A program made the position numbers and the translations under genes. Positions 36,631 through 46,060 of a stretch of 64,000 bases of DNA are shown here, piece by piece. This stretch comes from Skermanella stibiiresistens SB22 (GTDB lineage: Bacteria > Pseudomonadota > Alphaproteobacteria > Azospirillales > Azospirillaceae), in NCBI RefSeq assembly GCF_000576635.1, contig NZ_AVFL01000014.1, positions 1 through 64,000 on the forward strand, given 5' to 3'. Below the pieces are notes generated by a model. The model had not been told where the DNA came from. It worked only from the letters and a program-made list of their open reading frames with translations, and ran no database searches. Within the stretch, counting starts at the first letter, position 1. Each line of letters starts with the position of its first letter.

Positions 36631-36905
36631 GCTGCTCTCTCCCCGTTTGGCCTATGTCTAATTGGAGACCTATCTACCCCATACGGTATATCCGTCAAGG
36701 TTTTTTGCCCTTATTGCGGGCATATCATGGCGCTGGATCCATCGATTTGATCGCAAGGGCCTTTGGCGGTTCTCTGACGCGATCGGCATTCCAAACGCCC
36801 GGGAGTTGATCGAGGTTAATGACTCCGTGAGCATCGTGGGATATGCCTGCCGCCACAGCTGGACGGTGGGGGTCGGGCTGGTGATCTTGTTTGCGGGAGG
36901 GAAGA
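36631..36905. promoter_or_regulatory. Divergent promoter region of the GMC operon and the phasin-like gene
   Basis: 275 bp. Contains the candidate GntR-type site at 36678-36696 close to the GMC-operon start and an AT-richer middle. The phasin-like gene's ribosome site GGGAGGGA is at the right end. I see no other structure. Confidence 0.5.
36678..36696 (-). promoter_or_regulatory. Candidate GntR-type operator upstream of the GMC-multicopper oxidase operon
   Basis: The plus strand reads CCCATACGGTATATCCGTC; on the coding strand ATATACCGTATGG, which parallels AATACCGTATACC at 5653 and 52728. It lies about 50-65 bp upstream of the small-subunit start, a promoter-proximal position. Confidence 0.5.
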
Positions 36906-37418
36906 ATGACAGCTGCCAGGAATCATGGCGCGGCCCGGATCGGCGGGAAGGTCGGTACACCCGACCTGACGGCGGACCGGATGCGGCGGATCTTCGATGC
37001 GTCGACGGACCAATCCCTGTTTACCGTCGCTCGAGCGACGCGCAACCTCGACATGCTGATCCAGTGCGGCAACGCCATGGCCGAGGGCTGGCGGGCGATC
37101 CTGGAGGAATGGTCCAGCACCACTCTCGAGGTGACGAGAAGGAACATGAGCGACGCCGGGCGTTTGGCCGAGTGCCGGTCGTTGGATGCCCTACTGTCTT
37201 GCCAAAGTGACATCGTGCGCGATCGGATCGAGATCGCCCAGGAAAGCCAAGCTCGGATTTCGGAGGTCTCCTCGCGCATGGCGAACGGCTCGCTGGCGTG
37301 GATCAACGATCTGTCTTCCGCCGTCACCGCCGACATGGAGGCGTTGAGTAATGCCGGTGACAACCTTCGGGAGACGGAGGCGGCGGCCGTTAGGGTCGGC
37401 CAAGCGCTCGCCGGCTGA
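36906..37418 (+). CDS. Phasin-like protein
   Basis: 170 residues, no signal or membrane segment. The central part resembles the phasin helical domain (LIQCGNAMAEGWRAILEEWSS, then CQSDIVRDRIEIAQESQARISEVSSRMANGS), in which long amphipathic helices coat polyhydroxyalkanoate granules. The ATG at 36906 follows GGGAGGGA. It stands alone; no PHA synthase is nearby. Assignment rests on the helix pattern and phasin-type spacing, so it is moderate. Confidence 0.65.
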   Translation: MTAARNHGAARIGGKVGTPDLTADRMRRIFDASTDQSLFTVARATRNLDMLIQCGNAMAEGWRAILEEWSSTTLEVTRRNMSDAGRLAECRSLDALLSCQSDIVRDRIEIAQESQARISEVSSRMANGSLAWINDLSSAVTADMEALSNAGDNLRETEAAAVRVGQALAG

Positions 37419-37526
37419 CCGATGGCGCCATCGAATTCTCCGGCAATGACCTGAAACGATTGAGCTTCTAGCGCGTTTCACCCTTTTCGGGGCTCATGTC
37501 CCGATCCTAGGACGAGGGAGAGACGC

Positions 37527-39020
37527 GTGCCCGAGCCGGTGCCGATGAAGAAGCTGCTGACAGGCATCCCGGAACTGGATTTCGTCCTGCGTGGAGGTCT
37601 GCCTTGTCATAGGCTTCATCTGCTCGAGGGCGCGCCCGGCGCTGGCAAGACGACCATCGCCATGCAATTCCTGCTGGAAGGTAGGGAGCGGGGAGAGAAG
37701 GGTCTCTACATAACCCTGTCGGAATCGACGGACGAACTGCAGGCTGCGGCGGCCAGCCATGGCTGGACCCTGGACGGCATCGACCTGTTCGACCTGATCC
37801 CAATCGAGGCGGAACTGGATCGACAGCAAACCGTACTCTATCCGTCCGAGGTGGAATTGGGCGAGACGATGCGGCTGATCACCGACCGCATCGCCGAGGA
37901 TCAGCCGGATCGTGTCGTGATCGACAGTCTGTCGGAACTGCGTCTGATCGCGCAGGACCAGCTTCGCTACCGCCGGCAGATCCTCGCCTTGAAACAGGCG
38001 CTCCAAGGCCGCGACTGCACCACGCTGGTGCTCGACGACCTGACCAGCCATGTCGGAAGCAAGGAACTGCACAGCCTGATGCATGGCGTCATCTCGCTGG
38101 AGATGATCGAGCGGTCGTATGGGGCGTCCCGCCGGCGCCTGCGTATCGCCAAGATGCGGGGCACCGATTACCAAAGCGGCTGGCACGACTTCGCCATCAC
38201 GCCTGGCGACGTCCTGGTGTTTCCCAGCCTGATCGCCGAGGAGCATGGCGCCGAATTCGAACCAACCACCATGTCGAGCGGGCTCAAGGAACTCGACGAC
38301 CTGCTGGGCGGCGGCTTGACACGGGGAACCACGACCATGCTGGTCGGCCCCTCCGGCGCCGGCAAATCCTCCTTGGCGTTGCAATTCATCATGTCGGCGG
38401 TGCGGGCTGGCGATCACGCCGCCTATTTCTCCTTCGACGAAACCTACAATACCTTGTCCCGCCGCAGTGTCGCCCTGGGCATCGACATCACCGAACCGAT
38501 CGAATCGGGCAAACTCTCCTGGCGGCGCGCCAATCCGTCCAGGCTGTCTCCCGGCGAGTTCGTCTGGCAGGTCCGGCGCGAGGTGGAGGATAATCAAGCC
38601 CGGGTCGTCGTGATCGACAGCCTCAACTCCTATCTCAGCACCATGCCGGAGGAGAACGCGCTCATCCTCCAGATGCACGAGTTGCTCACGTATCTCAACA
38701 ATCAGGGCGTGATCACGATCCTGATCCTGGCCCAGCAGGGCATCATCGGAGACGTGGAGAATCCAGTCGACCTCTCGTTCATGAGCGACGCCGTGGTGTT
38801 GCTGCGCTTCTTTGAAGCCGGCGGAGAGGTCAGGAAGTCGATTTCCGTCGTCAAGCGGCGCACCGGAATCCATGAACTGGCTATTCGGGAGTTCCAACTG
38901 TTCCCCAATGGCATGCGGGTCGGACCGCGGCTGCTCGACTTCCAAGGCGTGCTGACAGGGGTTCCAACCTATCGAGGGACGCTCGACCCCCTGGTCGACG
39001 GCGAGGGAGAGATCGACTGA
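37527..39020 (+). CDS. KaiC-like double-domain RecA-fold ATPase
   Basis: 497 residues with two tandem RecA/KaiC domains. Walker A motifs EGAPGAGKTT (~34-43) and VGPSGAGKSS (~271-280); Walker B-like DRVVIDSLSEL (~133) and ARVVVIDSLNSYL (~360). The glutamate pairs of cyanobacterial KaiC read SESTDEL and DETYNTL here. The GTG start at 37527 has GAGGGAG upstream. The hybrid histidine kinase begins 11 bp after the stop, an arrangement found for many non-clock KaiC homologues acting with two-component proteins. Its role (stress or redox signalling) is not shown by the sequence. Confidence 0.92.
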   Translation: MPEPVPMKKLLTGIPELDFVLRGGLPCHRLHLLEGAPGAGKTTIAMQFLLEGRERGEKGLYITLSESTDELQAAAASHGWTLDGIDLFDLIPIEAELDRQQTVLYPSEVELGETMRLITDRIAEDQPDRVVIDSLSELRLIAQDQLRYRRQILALKQALQGRDCTTLVLDDLTSHVGSKELHSLMHGVISLEMIERSYGASRRRLRIAKMRGTDYQSGWHDFAITPGDVLVFPSLIAEEHGAEFEPTTMSSGLKELDDLLGGGLTRGTTTMLVGPSGAGKSSLALQFIMSAVRAGDHAAYFSFDETYNTLSRRSVALGIDITEPIESGKLSWRRANPSRLSPGEFVWQVRREVEDNQARVVVIDSLNSYLSTMPEENALILQMHELLTYLNNQGVITILILAQQGIIGDVENPVDLSFMSDAVVLLRFFEAGGEVRKSISVVKRRTGIHELAIREFQLFPNGMRVGPRLLDFQGVLTGVPTYRGTLDPLVDGEGEID

Positions 39021-39031
39021 ACGATCCTCCC

Positions 39032-40690
39032 TTGCCCAATTCGATCGTCGTCCTGGCGCCCGAGGGGCGCGACGCGGAAGTGATCCGGCTCGTCCTGGAC
39101 GATGCCGGCATGGCGTCACGCGTCTGCGCCGATCTGGCGGAACTCTGCGCCGTCCTGGATCAGGATGCCACCGCGGTGCTGTTGACGGAGGAGGCGCTGG
39201 CGTCCGGCGTCGTGGGGCTGCTTGAAGTCCTGGAGGCGCAACCGCCTTGGTCAGATATGCCGATCATCCTGCTCACCTCGCAGGGAAGCCGCAAAGGGCA
39301 CCGGTCACGCTGGGAGTTGTTCAGCAGCCTTGGCAACGTCACCATACTCGACCGCCCGCTACCCGCCGACATCCTGAAAAGCGCCGCGAGGGCGGCTGAA
39401 AGGTCGCGCCGACGGCAATACCGGACCCGATCCCACCTCCGGCAGATAGAGGAGGCAGCGGCCAAGCTCGAGGTGCGGGTGGAGGAGCAGAGCCGCGACC
39501 TCGAGACGGAAATGACGCAACGTCAGCGCGTCGAGGAGGCGTTGCGGCAAGCACAGAAGATGGAGGCGGTCGGTCAGTTGACCGGCGGTGTCGCCCACGA
39601 TTTCAACAACCTGCTCCAAGCGATACTGGGTAATCTCGACATGCTCCAGGATGGCTTGACCGGGCGGGACGACATGGTGCGCCATGTCCGCTCCGCCATC
39701 CAGGCGGGCGAGCGCGCGGCTACGCTGACCCGACGGCTGCTGGCTTTCGCGCGGCGCCAACCGCTGACGCCCCGCAGCCTCAACCTCAACGCGCTGGTCG
39801 GCGGAATGCAGGAGCTGGTGCAACGCTCCGTCGGCGAGACGATCCAGGTCGAGGCGGTGCTGGCGGGTGGCTTATGGCGGACCTGGGCCGACGCGAACCA
39901 AGTCGAGAACGCCCTGCTGAACCTCGCCATCAACGCCCGCGACGCGATGCCGGATGGGGGCCGGCTGACCATCGAAACCGGCAACGGGCATTTGGACGAC
40001 GCCTATGTGGCGGCCGAGATCGGATTGCGGCCGGGACAATATGTCGTGCTGTGCGTGACCGACACCGGAATCGGAATGCCGCCCGACGTGCTTGCGCGCG
40101 CCTTCGAGCCATTCTTCACGACCAAGCCGATCGGGCAGGGTACCGGGCTGGGGCTCAGCCAGCTCTATGGGTTCGCCCGTCAGTCCGGCGGCCATGTCGC
40201 GATATACTCGGAGGAAGGGCAGGGTACCACGGTCAAGCTGTACCTGCCGCGCCATCACGGCTCCGCTCCCGAGGAGGCCGTGGCGGCGATACCCGAACCC
40301 CGGCGCGCCGACGACGGCGAGACGATCCTGGTGGTCGAGGACGAAGGGCTGGTCCGGATGCTGCTGGTGCAATCCCTGGAGGATCGTGGCTACCGGGTGA
40401 TCGAGGCACCCGATCCCCAGACCGCCATCAAAATCCTGGGGACGGATGCCAAGCTCGACTTGCTGGCCACCGACGTCGGGCTTCCAGGCATGAATGGGCG
40501 GCAGCTCGCCGAGATCGCGCGCCGGAGCAGGCCGGAACTCGCGGTCCTGTTCCTGACCGGCTACGCCCATAACGCGGCGCTCGGCGACGAGGCTCTGGAA
40601 CCGAACACCCAGCTTCTCAGCAAGCCCTTCGCGGTCAGGGCCCTGCTCGCTAAGGTGCGCGCCATGCTGGATAGTCGAGCCGATGGCTGA
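39032..40690 (+). CDS. Hybrid histidine kinase with C-terminal receiver, paired with the KaiC-like ATPase
   Basis: About 552 residues. A receiver-like N-terminal domain (1-120; the usual phospho-Asp region reads TAVLLTEEALASG, so it may not be phosphorylated), a coiled-coil linker (~130-185), HisKA with the phospho-His in GGVAHDFNNLLQAILGNLD, HATPase (NALLNLAINARDAMPDGG, then TDTGIGMPPDV and GTGLGLSQLYGF), and a C-terminal receiver with the acceptor Asp in LLATDVGLPGMNG. No membrane segment, so cytoplasmic. The start is uncertain: a TTG at 39032 is given, and translation may be coupled to the KaiC stop. Confidence 0.88.
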   Translation: MPNSIVVLAPEGRDAEVIRLVLDDAGMASRVCADLAELCAVLDQDATAVLLTEEALASGVVGLLEVLEAQPPWSDMPIILLTSQGSRKGHRSRWELFSSLGNVTILDRPLPADILKSAARAAERSRRRQYRTRSHLRQIEEAAAKLEVRVEEQSRDLETEMTQRQRVEEALRQAQKMEAVGQLTGGVAHDFNNLLQAILGNLDMLQDGLTGRDDMVRHVRSAIQAGERAATLTRRLLAFARRQPLTPRSLNLNALVGGMQELVQRSVGETIQVEAVLAGGLWRTWADANQVENALLNLAINARDAMPDGGRLTIETGNGHLDDAYVAAEIGLRPGQYVVLCVTDTGIGMPPDVLARAFEPFFTTKPIGQGTGLGLSQLYGFARQSGGHVAIYSEEGQGTTVKLYLPRHHGSAPEEAVAAIPEPRRADDGETILVVEDEGLVRMLLVQSLEDRGYRVIEAPDPQTAIKILGTDAKLDLLATDVGLPGMNGRQLAEIARRSRPELAVLFLTGYAHNAALGDEALEPNTQLLSKPFAVRALLAKVRAMLDSRADG

Positions 40691-40695
40691 TCGGT

Positions 40696-41394
40696 CTAGA
40701 TGGCTTTCCCCACCAGCGCGCCGGCCACGGCCGACAGCGCCATGGCGAAGGCGCCCCAAAACGCCACCCGCAACGTCGGCTTGAGCATGCCGGCGCCGCC
40801 CGCCCGTGCCCCAAAGGCTCCGAGCACCGCGAGGAAGATTAGCGAGGCGGCGGAGACGGCTGGAACGATCCATGCCACTGGGGCCACGACCGCGGTCAGG
40901 ATGGGAAGGATGGCGCCAACCGAGAATGTCGCGGCGGAGGTCAGAGCCGCCTGGATCGGGCGTGCCGTCGTGACCTCCGAGATGCCCAACTCGTCGCGCG
41001 CGTGGGCGCCAAGCGCGTCCTTCTCCATGAGCTGGACCGCCACCTGCCTGGCGAGCGCGGGTTCCAGGCCGCGACCCACGTAGATGCGCGCCAGTTCGGC
41101 CGTCTCCAGGGCGGGGTCCTGCGCCAGCTCGGCCCGCTCCCGCGCGAGATCGGCCCGCTCGGTGTCGGATTGGGAACTGACCGAGACGTATTCTCCGGCG
41201 GCCATCGACATCGAGCCAGCAACCATGCCGGCGACGCCCGCGACCAGGATCTCGCTGGAGGAATGTGCGGCCGACGCGACGCCGACGATCAGGCTGGCGG
41301 TCGAGATGATCCCATCGTTGGCGCCGAGCACCGCCGCGCGAAGCCATCCGATGCGGTTGACGAGGTGGTTCTCGGCATGGGATCGGGCCTGCAT
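40696..41394 (-). CDS. VIT1/CCC1 family membrane transporter
   Basis: 232 residues. N-terminal NRIGWLRAAVLGANDGIISTASLIVGVASA and AGSMSMAAGEYVSVSSQSDTERADL are the hallmark of VIT1/CCC1 proteins, with a cytoplasmic charged segment (~85-135) and three C-terminal helices. Known members move Fe2+ or Mn2+ out of the cytoplasm. AAAGG precedes the ATG. It converges on the hybrid kinase upstream and is divergent from nothing obvious; it appears monocistronic. Confidence 0.93.
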   Translation of the reverse strand: MQARSHAENHLVNRIGWLRAAVLGANDGIISTASLIVGVASAAHSSSEILVAGVAGMVAGSMSMAAGEYVSVSSQSDTERADLARERAELAQDPALETAELARIYVGRGLEPALARQVAVQLMEKDALGAHARDELGISEVTTARPIQAALTSAATFSVGAILPILTAVVAPVAWIVPAVSAASLIFLAVLGAFGARAGGAGMLKPTLRVAFWGAFAMALSAVAGALVGKAI

Positions 41395-41480
41395 GGCAGT
41401 CCTTTGGCGTGGTTCTCGGGTCTAGCCCAGGACCCTACCGGCTTTGGACCGACTTTGTGAAGCTTTGCGGGAAATCGAAA

Positions 41481-44400
41481 TCAGGGATCCGCCAAAGCTT
41501 CCAGTTCCGTCAAAGCGCCCGTGTCCCGCCGGGACCGCAGCGTGATCTGGAGATCGATCGCAGCCTGCATCTGGGCGGCGGTGATCGGCTTGTGGGCGAC
41601 TCCATAGCCTCGGCTCACGATATCCGCCACGATGTCCTGCCCGGTTTCGCCGGTCAGCACGATCCCAGGGACGGCGCGGCCAAGATGGTCGTGGATGCGT
41701 CTCAGGCAGTCGGTGCCGACTTGACCGTTCCGCAGCCGGTAATCCGTGACGATGATGTCCGGGACGCGCCCAGCCCATTCCTGGGCCAGCCGATCCAAAC
41801 CGGCCAAGGCCTCCTCGGCGGAGGAGGCCGCGAGCACCTCGTAGCCCCAGTCCTCCAGCATCGCGCGTATGCCCATCAGCACGATGGCGTCGTCATCGAT
41901 GGCGATCGCGAGCTTGCCGTGCCCCGCCAAGCGGGCCGTCACGTCGGGGCTTGGGATCGCCTGCCACGAACCCGCCTCGACACGGCGCTCCGCCAGGGGC
42001 AGCGAGAGCGAGAAGATGGAACCGGCACCGGGAATGGATCGGACCTCCACGGGATGGCCGAGCAGTCTGGAAAGACGTTGGACGATGGCCAACCCCAGTC
42101 CCAATCCCTGGCTCCGGTCCCGTTCCAGATTGCCGATCTGATGGAACTCCTCCCAGATCCGGTCGAGTTGATCGGGTGGAATGCCGATGCCGGTGTCCGC
42201 GACCTCGATGCGGACACCGTCCGCCGCGGCTTGACATCGGATCCGAACCTCGCCGGCGTCCGTGTAGCGGATCGCGTTCTCCATCAGATTGCGGATGATC
42301 CGGCTCAACAGCGTGCGGTCGCTCCGCACCGCGACATCGCAGGCGCCGTCGCGCGACAGCTTCAACCCCTTGGCCGCGGCGGCGGGCGCGAAGCAGGAGG
42401 CGATCTCGTCGATCAGGGGGCCAACGGGAATGTCGCTCATATCGGGAACGACGGCGCCGGCATCCAGCTTGGAGACGTCGAGCAGGCTGTCGAGCAGGGC
42501 CTTCAGGGCATCGAGTCCTTGACCCAGCCGCCCCAGGAGGTCGCGCCCGGCGGCGTCCTGGACGTGGCGGTCAAGGGCGCTGGAGACGAAGAACAGGGAT
42601 TGGATCGGTTGGCGCAGGTCATGGCTCGCGGCGGCCAGGAATTTGGATTTCGCGAGGTTGGCCCGCTCCGCCTCCTCCTTCGCCCCCGCGAGTCGCGCCT
42701 CCCACGCCTTGGACGCCCCGATGTCCTTGAACGCCACCAGCGCCCCGGTGATGCGCCCGTCGCCGGCCCGGATCGGGGCGCCGCTGACGCTGATCCAGGT
42801 CATGGATCCGTCGCCGCGCCGGTAACGGACCTCCACGGCCTGCAGCTCCTCGCCGCGGAGCGCGCGGGCGAGGGGATAGTCCTCGGCGGGCAGCGGCGTG
42901 TCGTCGCTTCGGCAGGCGCCCCAGCCGGAATAGGCCTCGGCGTTCGGCGTCTCCATCACGGGATGTCCCAGGATGCGTTCGACCTGCGGATTGCCCAGGA
43001 CGACCCGCCCGTCCGGAGCGCTCGCCATCACCAGACCCACCGGCATGGTGTCAATGATCGCCCGGAGGTAGAGACGTTTCGTCTCCAGCCTGCCGATCAT
43101 GTCCTCGCGTTCGCGCTCCGCCGCGCGGCGCTCCGTGATGTCGCGCATGATCCCGGTAAAGAAGCGGCGCTCGCCGGCCCGCCACTCGGCGATCGACAGT
43201 TCCAGGGGGAACAGGGAACCGTCCTTGCGAAGGCCCTCGACTTCGCGACCGATGCCGATGATCTTGCGTTCGCCCGTCCGCCGGTAGTTCGAGAGGTATC
43301 CGTCGTGGCGGTCCCGGTGATGGCTGGGCATCAGCTTCTTGACGTTGGACCCGATGACCTCGTCGGCGCTGTGGCCGAAGATGCGCTCGGCGGCCGGATT
43401 GAAGGATTGGACCGTCCCGATCTCGTCTATCACCACGATGGCGTCGACGGCGCTGTCGACGATGGAACGGTATCGCGCCTCCGCGTGCTGGGATGCCCGC
43501 GAGGCGTCGAAGATGGTCGAACTGGCATCGGCGACGGCGTTCCACAAGCGTTCGATTTCGATGATCGGAATCGGCCGGGGCTTTCCAATGGGGCGCAGGT
43601 CGGTCAGGGCGCGTCCAGCCTCGGCCAGGGCTTCCATCGGTCCGAGGATGCGTTGGCAAAGCGCCCGTCCCAGCGCCAGCGACGTGACGATAAGCAAGGC
43701 GGCGAGGCAGCCCGCGAGCCATAGCGTGTTGTGGAGGGGTCGGTTGATGTCGGCGGTCGGAGCGCCGACGAACAAGGTCCAGCCACTCAACGACGAGAAC
43801 TGATAGGCGCTGACCAGCTCGCTGCCTTCCAGGGAGAGCCCCTGGGCCATGCCATTGGGCTGCTGGTCACGTGCCTCCGCCAGCCATTCCGGCATCCTCC
43901 GGCCGACGAAGGTGTCCGGATCGCGGTTGCGCGCGATGAAGCTTCCCCGCCGGTCGATCGCGGCGACGACCAACCCGTCCCTGTCGCTGAATTGGGTGAG
44001 CAAGCGCGACCACGCCTGGGGGCGGATGAAGGCGGCCAGCAGATAGCGGACCTGCCCGTCTCGGAACACCGGGACCACCTGGGCGATGCCGGCTTGGCCG
44101 GACAGACTGCCGGTATAGAGATCGGAGATCATCGGCTGGCCGCTCGTCGCGACCTCCCGCAGGAATTCGAGATTGCCGCTCCGGGGCGATGGCTCCCCGA
44201 ATTGCGTTCCGGTGTGGATCAGCGGATGCCCCGACGGATCGAGCAGGACGACATTCTGCCAGTTGGCATGAAGGTGCCGGGCCAGCACCGCGCGCTCGCG
44301 AAAGCCCCGCAGATCGTCATCGACCAAGGTCTCGGTGACCGCCAACCCCTGCAGGGCCTCGAAGTTCGCGGTCACCTCGCGGTCGACCGTCAGCGCCAGG

Positions 44401-44573
44401 GCTCGAGCGGTTTCCCGCAATCCTTGCTCGACGCTTGCCCGCCGCTCGGTCGCGAGCCAAGCGGTCAAGGTTCCACCGAGGATCAGCATCGGCAGCAGTG
44501 TCACCAGCACCAAGGCCAGGAGGTGCCGTCGGAGAGGCATGGAGGGAAGGCGAAACGATGACGTGATAGGCAT
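41481..44573 (-). CDS. Membrane hybrid histidine kinase with FixL-like haem PAS domain
   Basis: About 1030 residues. N-terminal helix (~15-40), periplasmic Cache-type sensor (~45-280), second helix (~283-305), HAMP-like linker, PAS 1 (~365-480), PAS 2 (~500-625), HisKA with H651 (AAASHDLRQPIQSL), HATPase (~760-865) and a receiver with acceptor D944 (IIVTDYRL). PAS 1 closely follows FixL: the haem-ligand histidine is matched by H423 in DRHDGY, and the oxygen-contacting arginine by R443 in IIGIGR, with a FixL-like GLRKDGSLFPLELSIAEW region. This predicts oxygen or redox sensing. Start uncertain (ATG 44573, ATG 44540 or TTG 44600). Divergent from the triheme cytochrome operon. Confidence 0.9.
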   Translation of the reverse strand: MPITSSFRLPSMPLRRHLLALVLVTLLPMLILGGTLTAWLATERRASVEQGLRETARALALTVDREVTANFEALQGLAVTETLVDDDLRGFRERAVLARHLHANWQNVVLLDPSGHPLIHTGTQFGEPSPRSGNLEFLREVATSGQPMISDLYTGSLSGQAGIAQVVPVFRDGQVRYLLAAFIRPQAWSRLLTQFSDRDGLVVAAIDRRGSFIARNRDPDTFVGRRMPEWLAEARDQQPNGMAQGLSLEGSELVSAYQFSSLSGWTLFVGAPTADINRPLHNTLWLAGCLAALLIVTSLALGRALCQRILGPMEALAEAGRALTDLRPIGKPRPIPIIEIERLWNAVADASSTIFDASRASQHAEARYRSIVDSAVDAIVVIDEIGTVQSFNPAAERIFGHSADEVIGSNVKKLMPSHHRDRHDGYLSNYRRTGERKIIGIGREVEGLRKDGSLFPLELSIAEWRAGERRFFTGIMRDITERRAAEREREDMIGRLETKRLYLRAIIDTMPVGLVMASAPDGRVVLGNPQVERILGHPVMETPNAEAYSGWGACRSDDTPLPAEDYPLARALRGEELQAVEVRYRRGDGSMTWISVSGAPIRAGDGRITGALVAFKDIGASKAWEARLAGAKEEAERANLAKSKFLAAASHDLRQPIQSLFFVSSALDRHVQDAAGRDLLGRLGQGLDALKALLDSLLDVSKLDAGAVVPDMSDIPVGPLIDEIASCFAPAAAAKGLKLSRDGACDVAVRSDRTLLSRIIRNLMENAIRYTDAGEVRIRCQAAADGVRIEVADTGIGIPPDQLDRIWEEFHQIGNLERDRSQGLGLGLAIVQRLSRLLGHPVEVRSIPGAGSIFSLSLPLAERRVEAGSWQAIPSPDVTARLAGHGKLAIAIDDDAIVLMGIRAMLEDWGYEVLAASSAEEALAGLDRLAQEWAGRVPDIIVTDYRLRNGQVGTDCLRRIHDHLGRAVPGIVLTGETGQDIVADIVSRGYGVAHKPITAAQMQAAIDLQITLRSRRDTGALTELEALADP

Positions 44574-44757
44574 GGCACGAACTGGTTCCGGAAGTCCCAA
44601 GCTTGTGGCTATCCTGGTTAATTATTCGTAACCGAACCTTTTCAGATCCATTGGACGACGCTGATGGGAACCCATCATCCCCGCTCTGGTTGTACCGTCA
44701 TGAGATTGGCTTCTGTGGGGGAGTCTGGTCGAAATACAAGCTTGGGGAGGGCCCCGG

Positions 44758-46035
44758 ATGCGGATACCACGGATAGTCGGCGGTGCGGTGGCGTTGGCCG
44801 TTTTGGGCGCCGCCGGTTTTACGGCAATCGCTTGGCGTTCCGGAATCGAACCGATCGACCCTCCCGCCAGCGCCTCCTTCGATCCAGTCCAGGTGGCCGA
44901 AGGGGCGAGGCTTGCGGCGATCGGCAATTGCATGCAGTGCCATACGGCACCTGATGGCAAACCGTTCGCCGGAGGTTATCCGCTGAAGACTCCGTTCGGA
45001 ACCATCTTCGGCACCAACATCACTCCCGACCCCGAAACCGGGATCGGAAGTTGGTCGGAGGCGGCTTTTCAGCGTGCCATGGCGGAAGGTGTCGACCGCG
45101 CCGGATCGCATCTGTACCCAGGCTTTCCCTATGATCACTTCACCAAGGTGACCGAACGGGACAACAGGGCGCTCTACGCGTTCCTGATGACGCGTGAGCC
45201 GGTTGCGGCCGACGCCCCGCCCAATCAGCTGCCATGGCCCCTGACTTTCCGTCCCCTGCTGGCCGGGTGGAAACTGCTATTCCTGGAGACGGGCGAGTTC
45301 CGTCCCGATCCGTCCAAGCCGGAGGATTGGAACCGGGGCGCTTATCTGGTCGAGGGTTTGTCCCATTGCGGGGCTTGCCACACGCCCCGCAATGCGCTCG
45401 GTGCCGAGGAAAAGGATAAATCCTTCGGTGGCGGCGAGTCCGACGGCTGGCACGCGCCGGCGTTGAACCAAGCGTCGACCGCGCCAGTCCCCTGGACCAA
45501 GGACAGCCTCTACTCCTATCTCCGGACAGGAGTCAGCGCGGACCATGCCGTCGCCTCCGGACCGATGGCGCCGGTCGTGAGGAACCTCTCCCGCGTTCCC
45601 GACACCGATGTCCAGGCCATCGCGACCTATGTCGCCGACCGGATGGGCGCCAGGGAAGCCCCAGCGGACCCGCCCACGCCAGCCGCGGAGGCGCCGCGCC
45701 AGCCGGAGGGCCGCGCCGCGACGATCTATCGGGGAGCCTGCGCCACCTGCCACGACGCCAATGGTCCCCTCCAGTTCGCCTCACCGGTTGGCCTGGACCG
45801 GGCGACCTCGCTGGCCCAGCCGGATCCCCGCAACGCGATCCAGGTCATCCTGCATGGTGTGGAGACGCCCGACGCCAAGGCGGCACCCTTGATGCCGGGA
45901 TTCGCGAACGCGCTGACGAACGCCCAAGTCGCCGATCTGGCCGCGTATCTCCGCACCCGGTTCACCGGGCAACCGGTCTGGGACGACCTCGAGGCGGAAG
46001 TCGGGCGCGCGCGAACTGGCGACTCATCTGAATAA
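44758..46035 (+). CDS. Triheme membrane-anchored cytochrome c (AdhB-like)
   Basis: 425 residues. N-terminal signal-anchor (GGAVALAVLGAAGFTAIAW), then three CxxCH haem sites: CMQCH (58-62), CGACH (204-208) and CATCH (328-332). The pattern, with YPGFPYDHFTKVTERDNRALYAFL and GAYLVEGLSHCGACHTPRN, is that of the cytochrome c subunit of alcohol/aldehyde or gluconate dehydrogenases. It would pass electrons from the downstream hydroxylase to ubiquinone or oxidase. GGGAGG precedes the ATG. First gene of cytochrome-IorA-IorB. Confidence 0.94.
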   Translation: MRIPRIVGGAVALAVLGAAGFTAIAWRSGIEPIDPPASASFDPVQVAEGARLAAIGNCMQCHTAPDGKPFAGGYPLKTPFGTIFGTNITPDPETGIGSWSEAAFQRAMAEGVDRAGSHLYPGFPYDHFTKVTERDNRALYAFLMTREPVAADAPPNQLPWPLTFRPLLAGWKLLFLETGEFRPDPSKPEDWNRGAYLVEGLSHCGACHTPRNALGAEEKDKSFGGGESDGWHAPALNQASTAPVPWTKDSLYSYLRTGVSADHAVASGPMAPVVRNLSRVPDTDVQAIATYVADRMGAREAPADPPTPAAEAPRQPEGRAATIYRGACATCHDANGPLQFASPVGLDRATSLAQPDPRNAIQVILHGVETPDAKAAPLMPGFANALTNAQVADLAAYLRTRFTGQPVWDDLEAEVGRARTGDSSE

Positions 46036-46060
46036 GCGTGCCGGAACAGGAGACGAGTCC

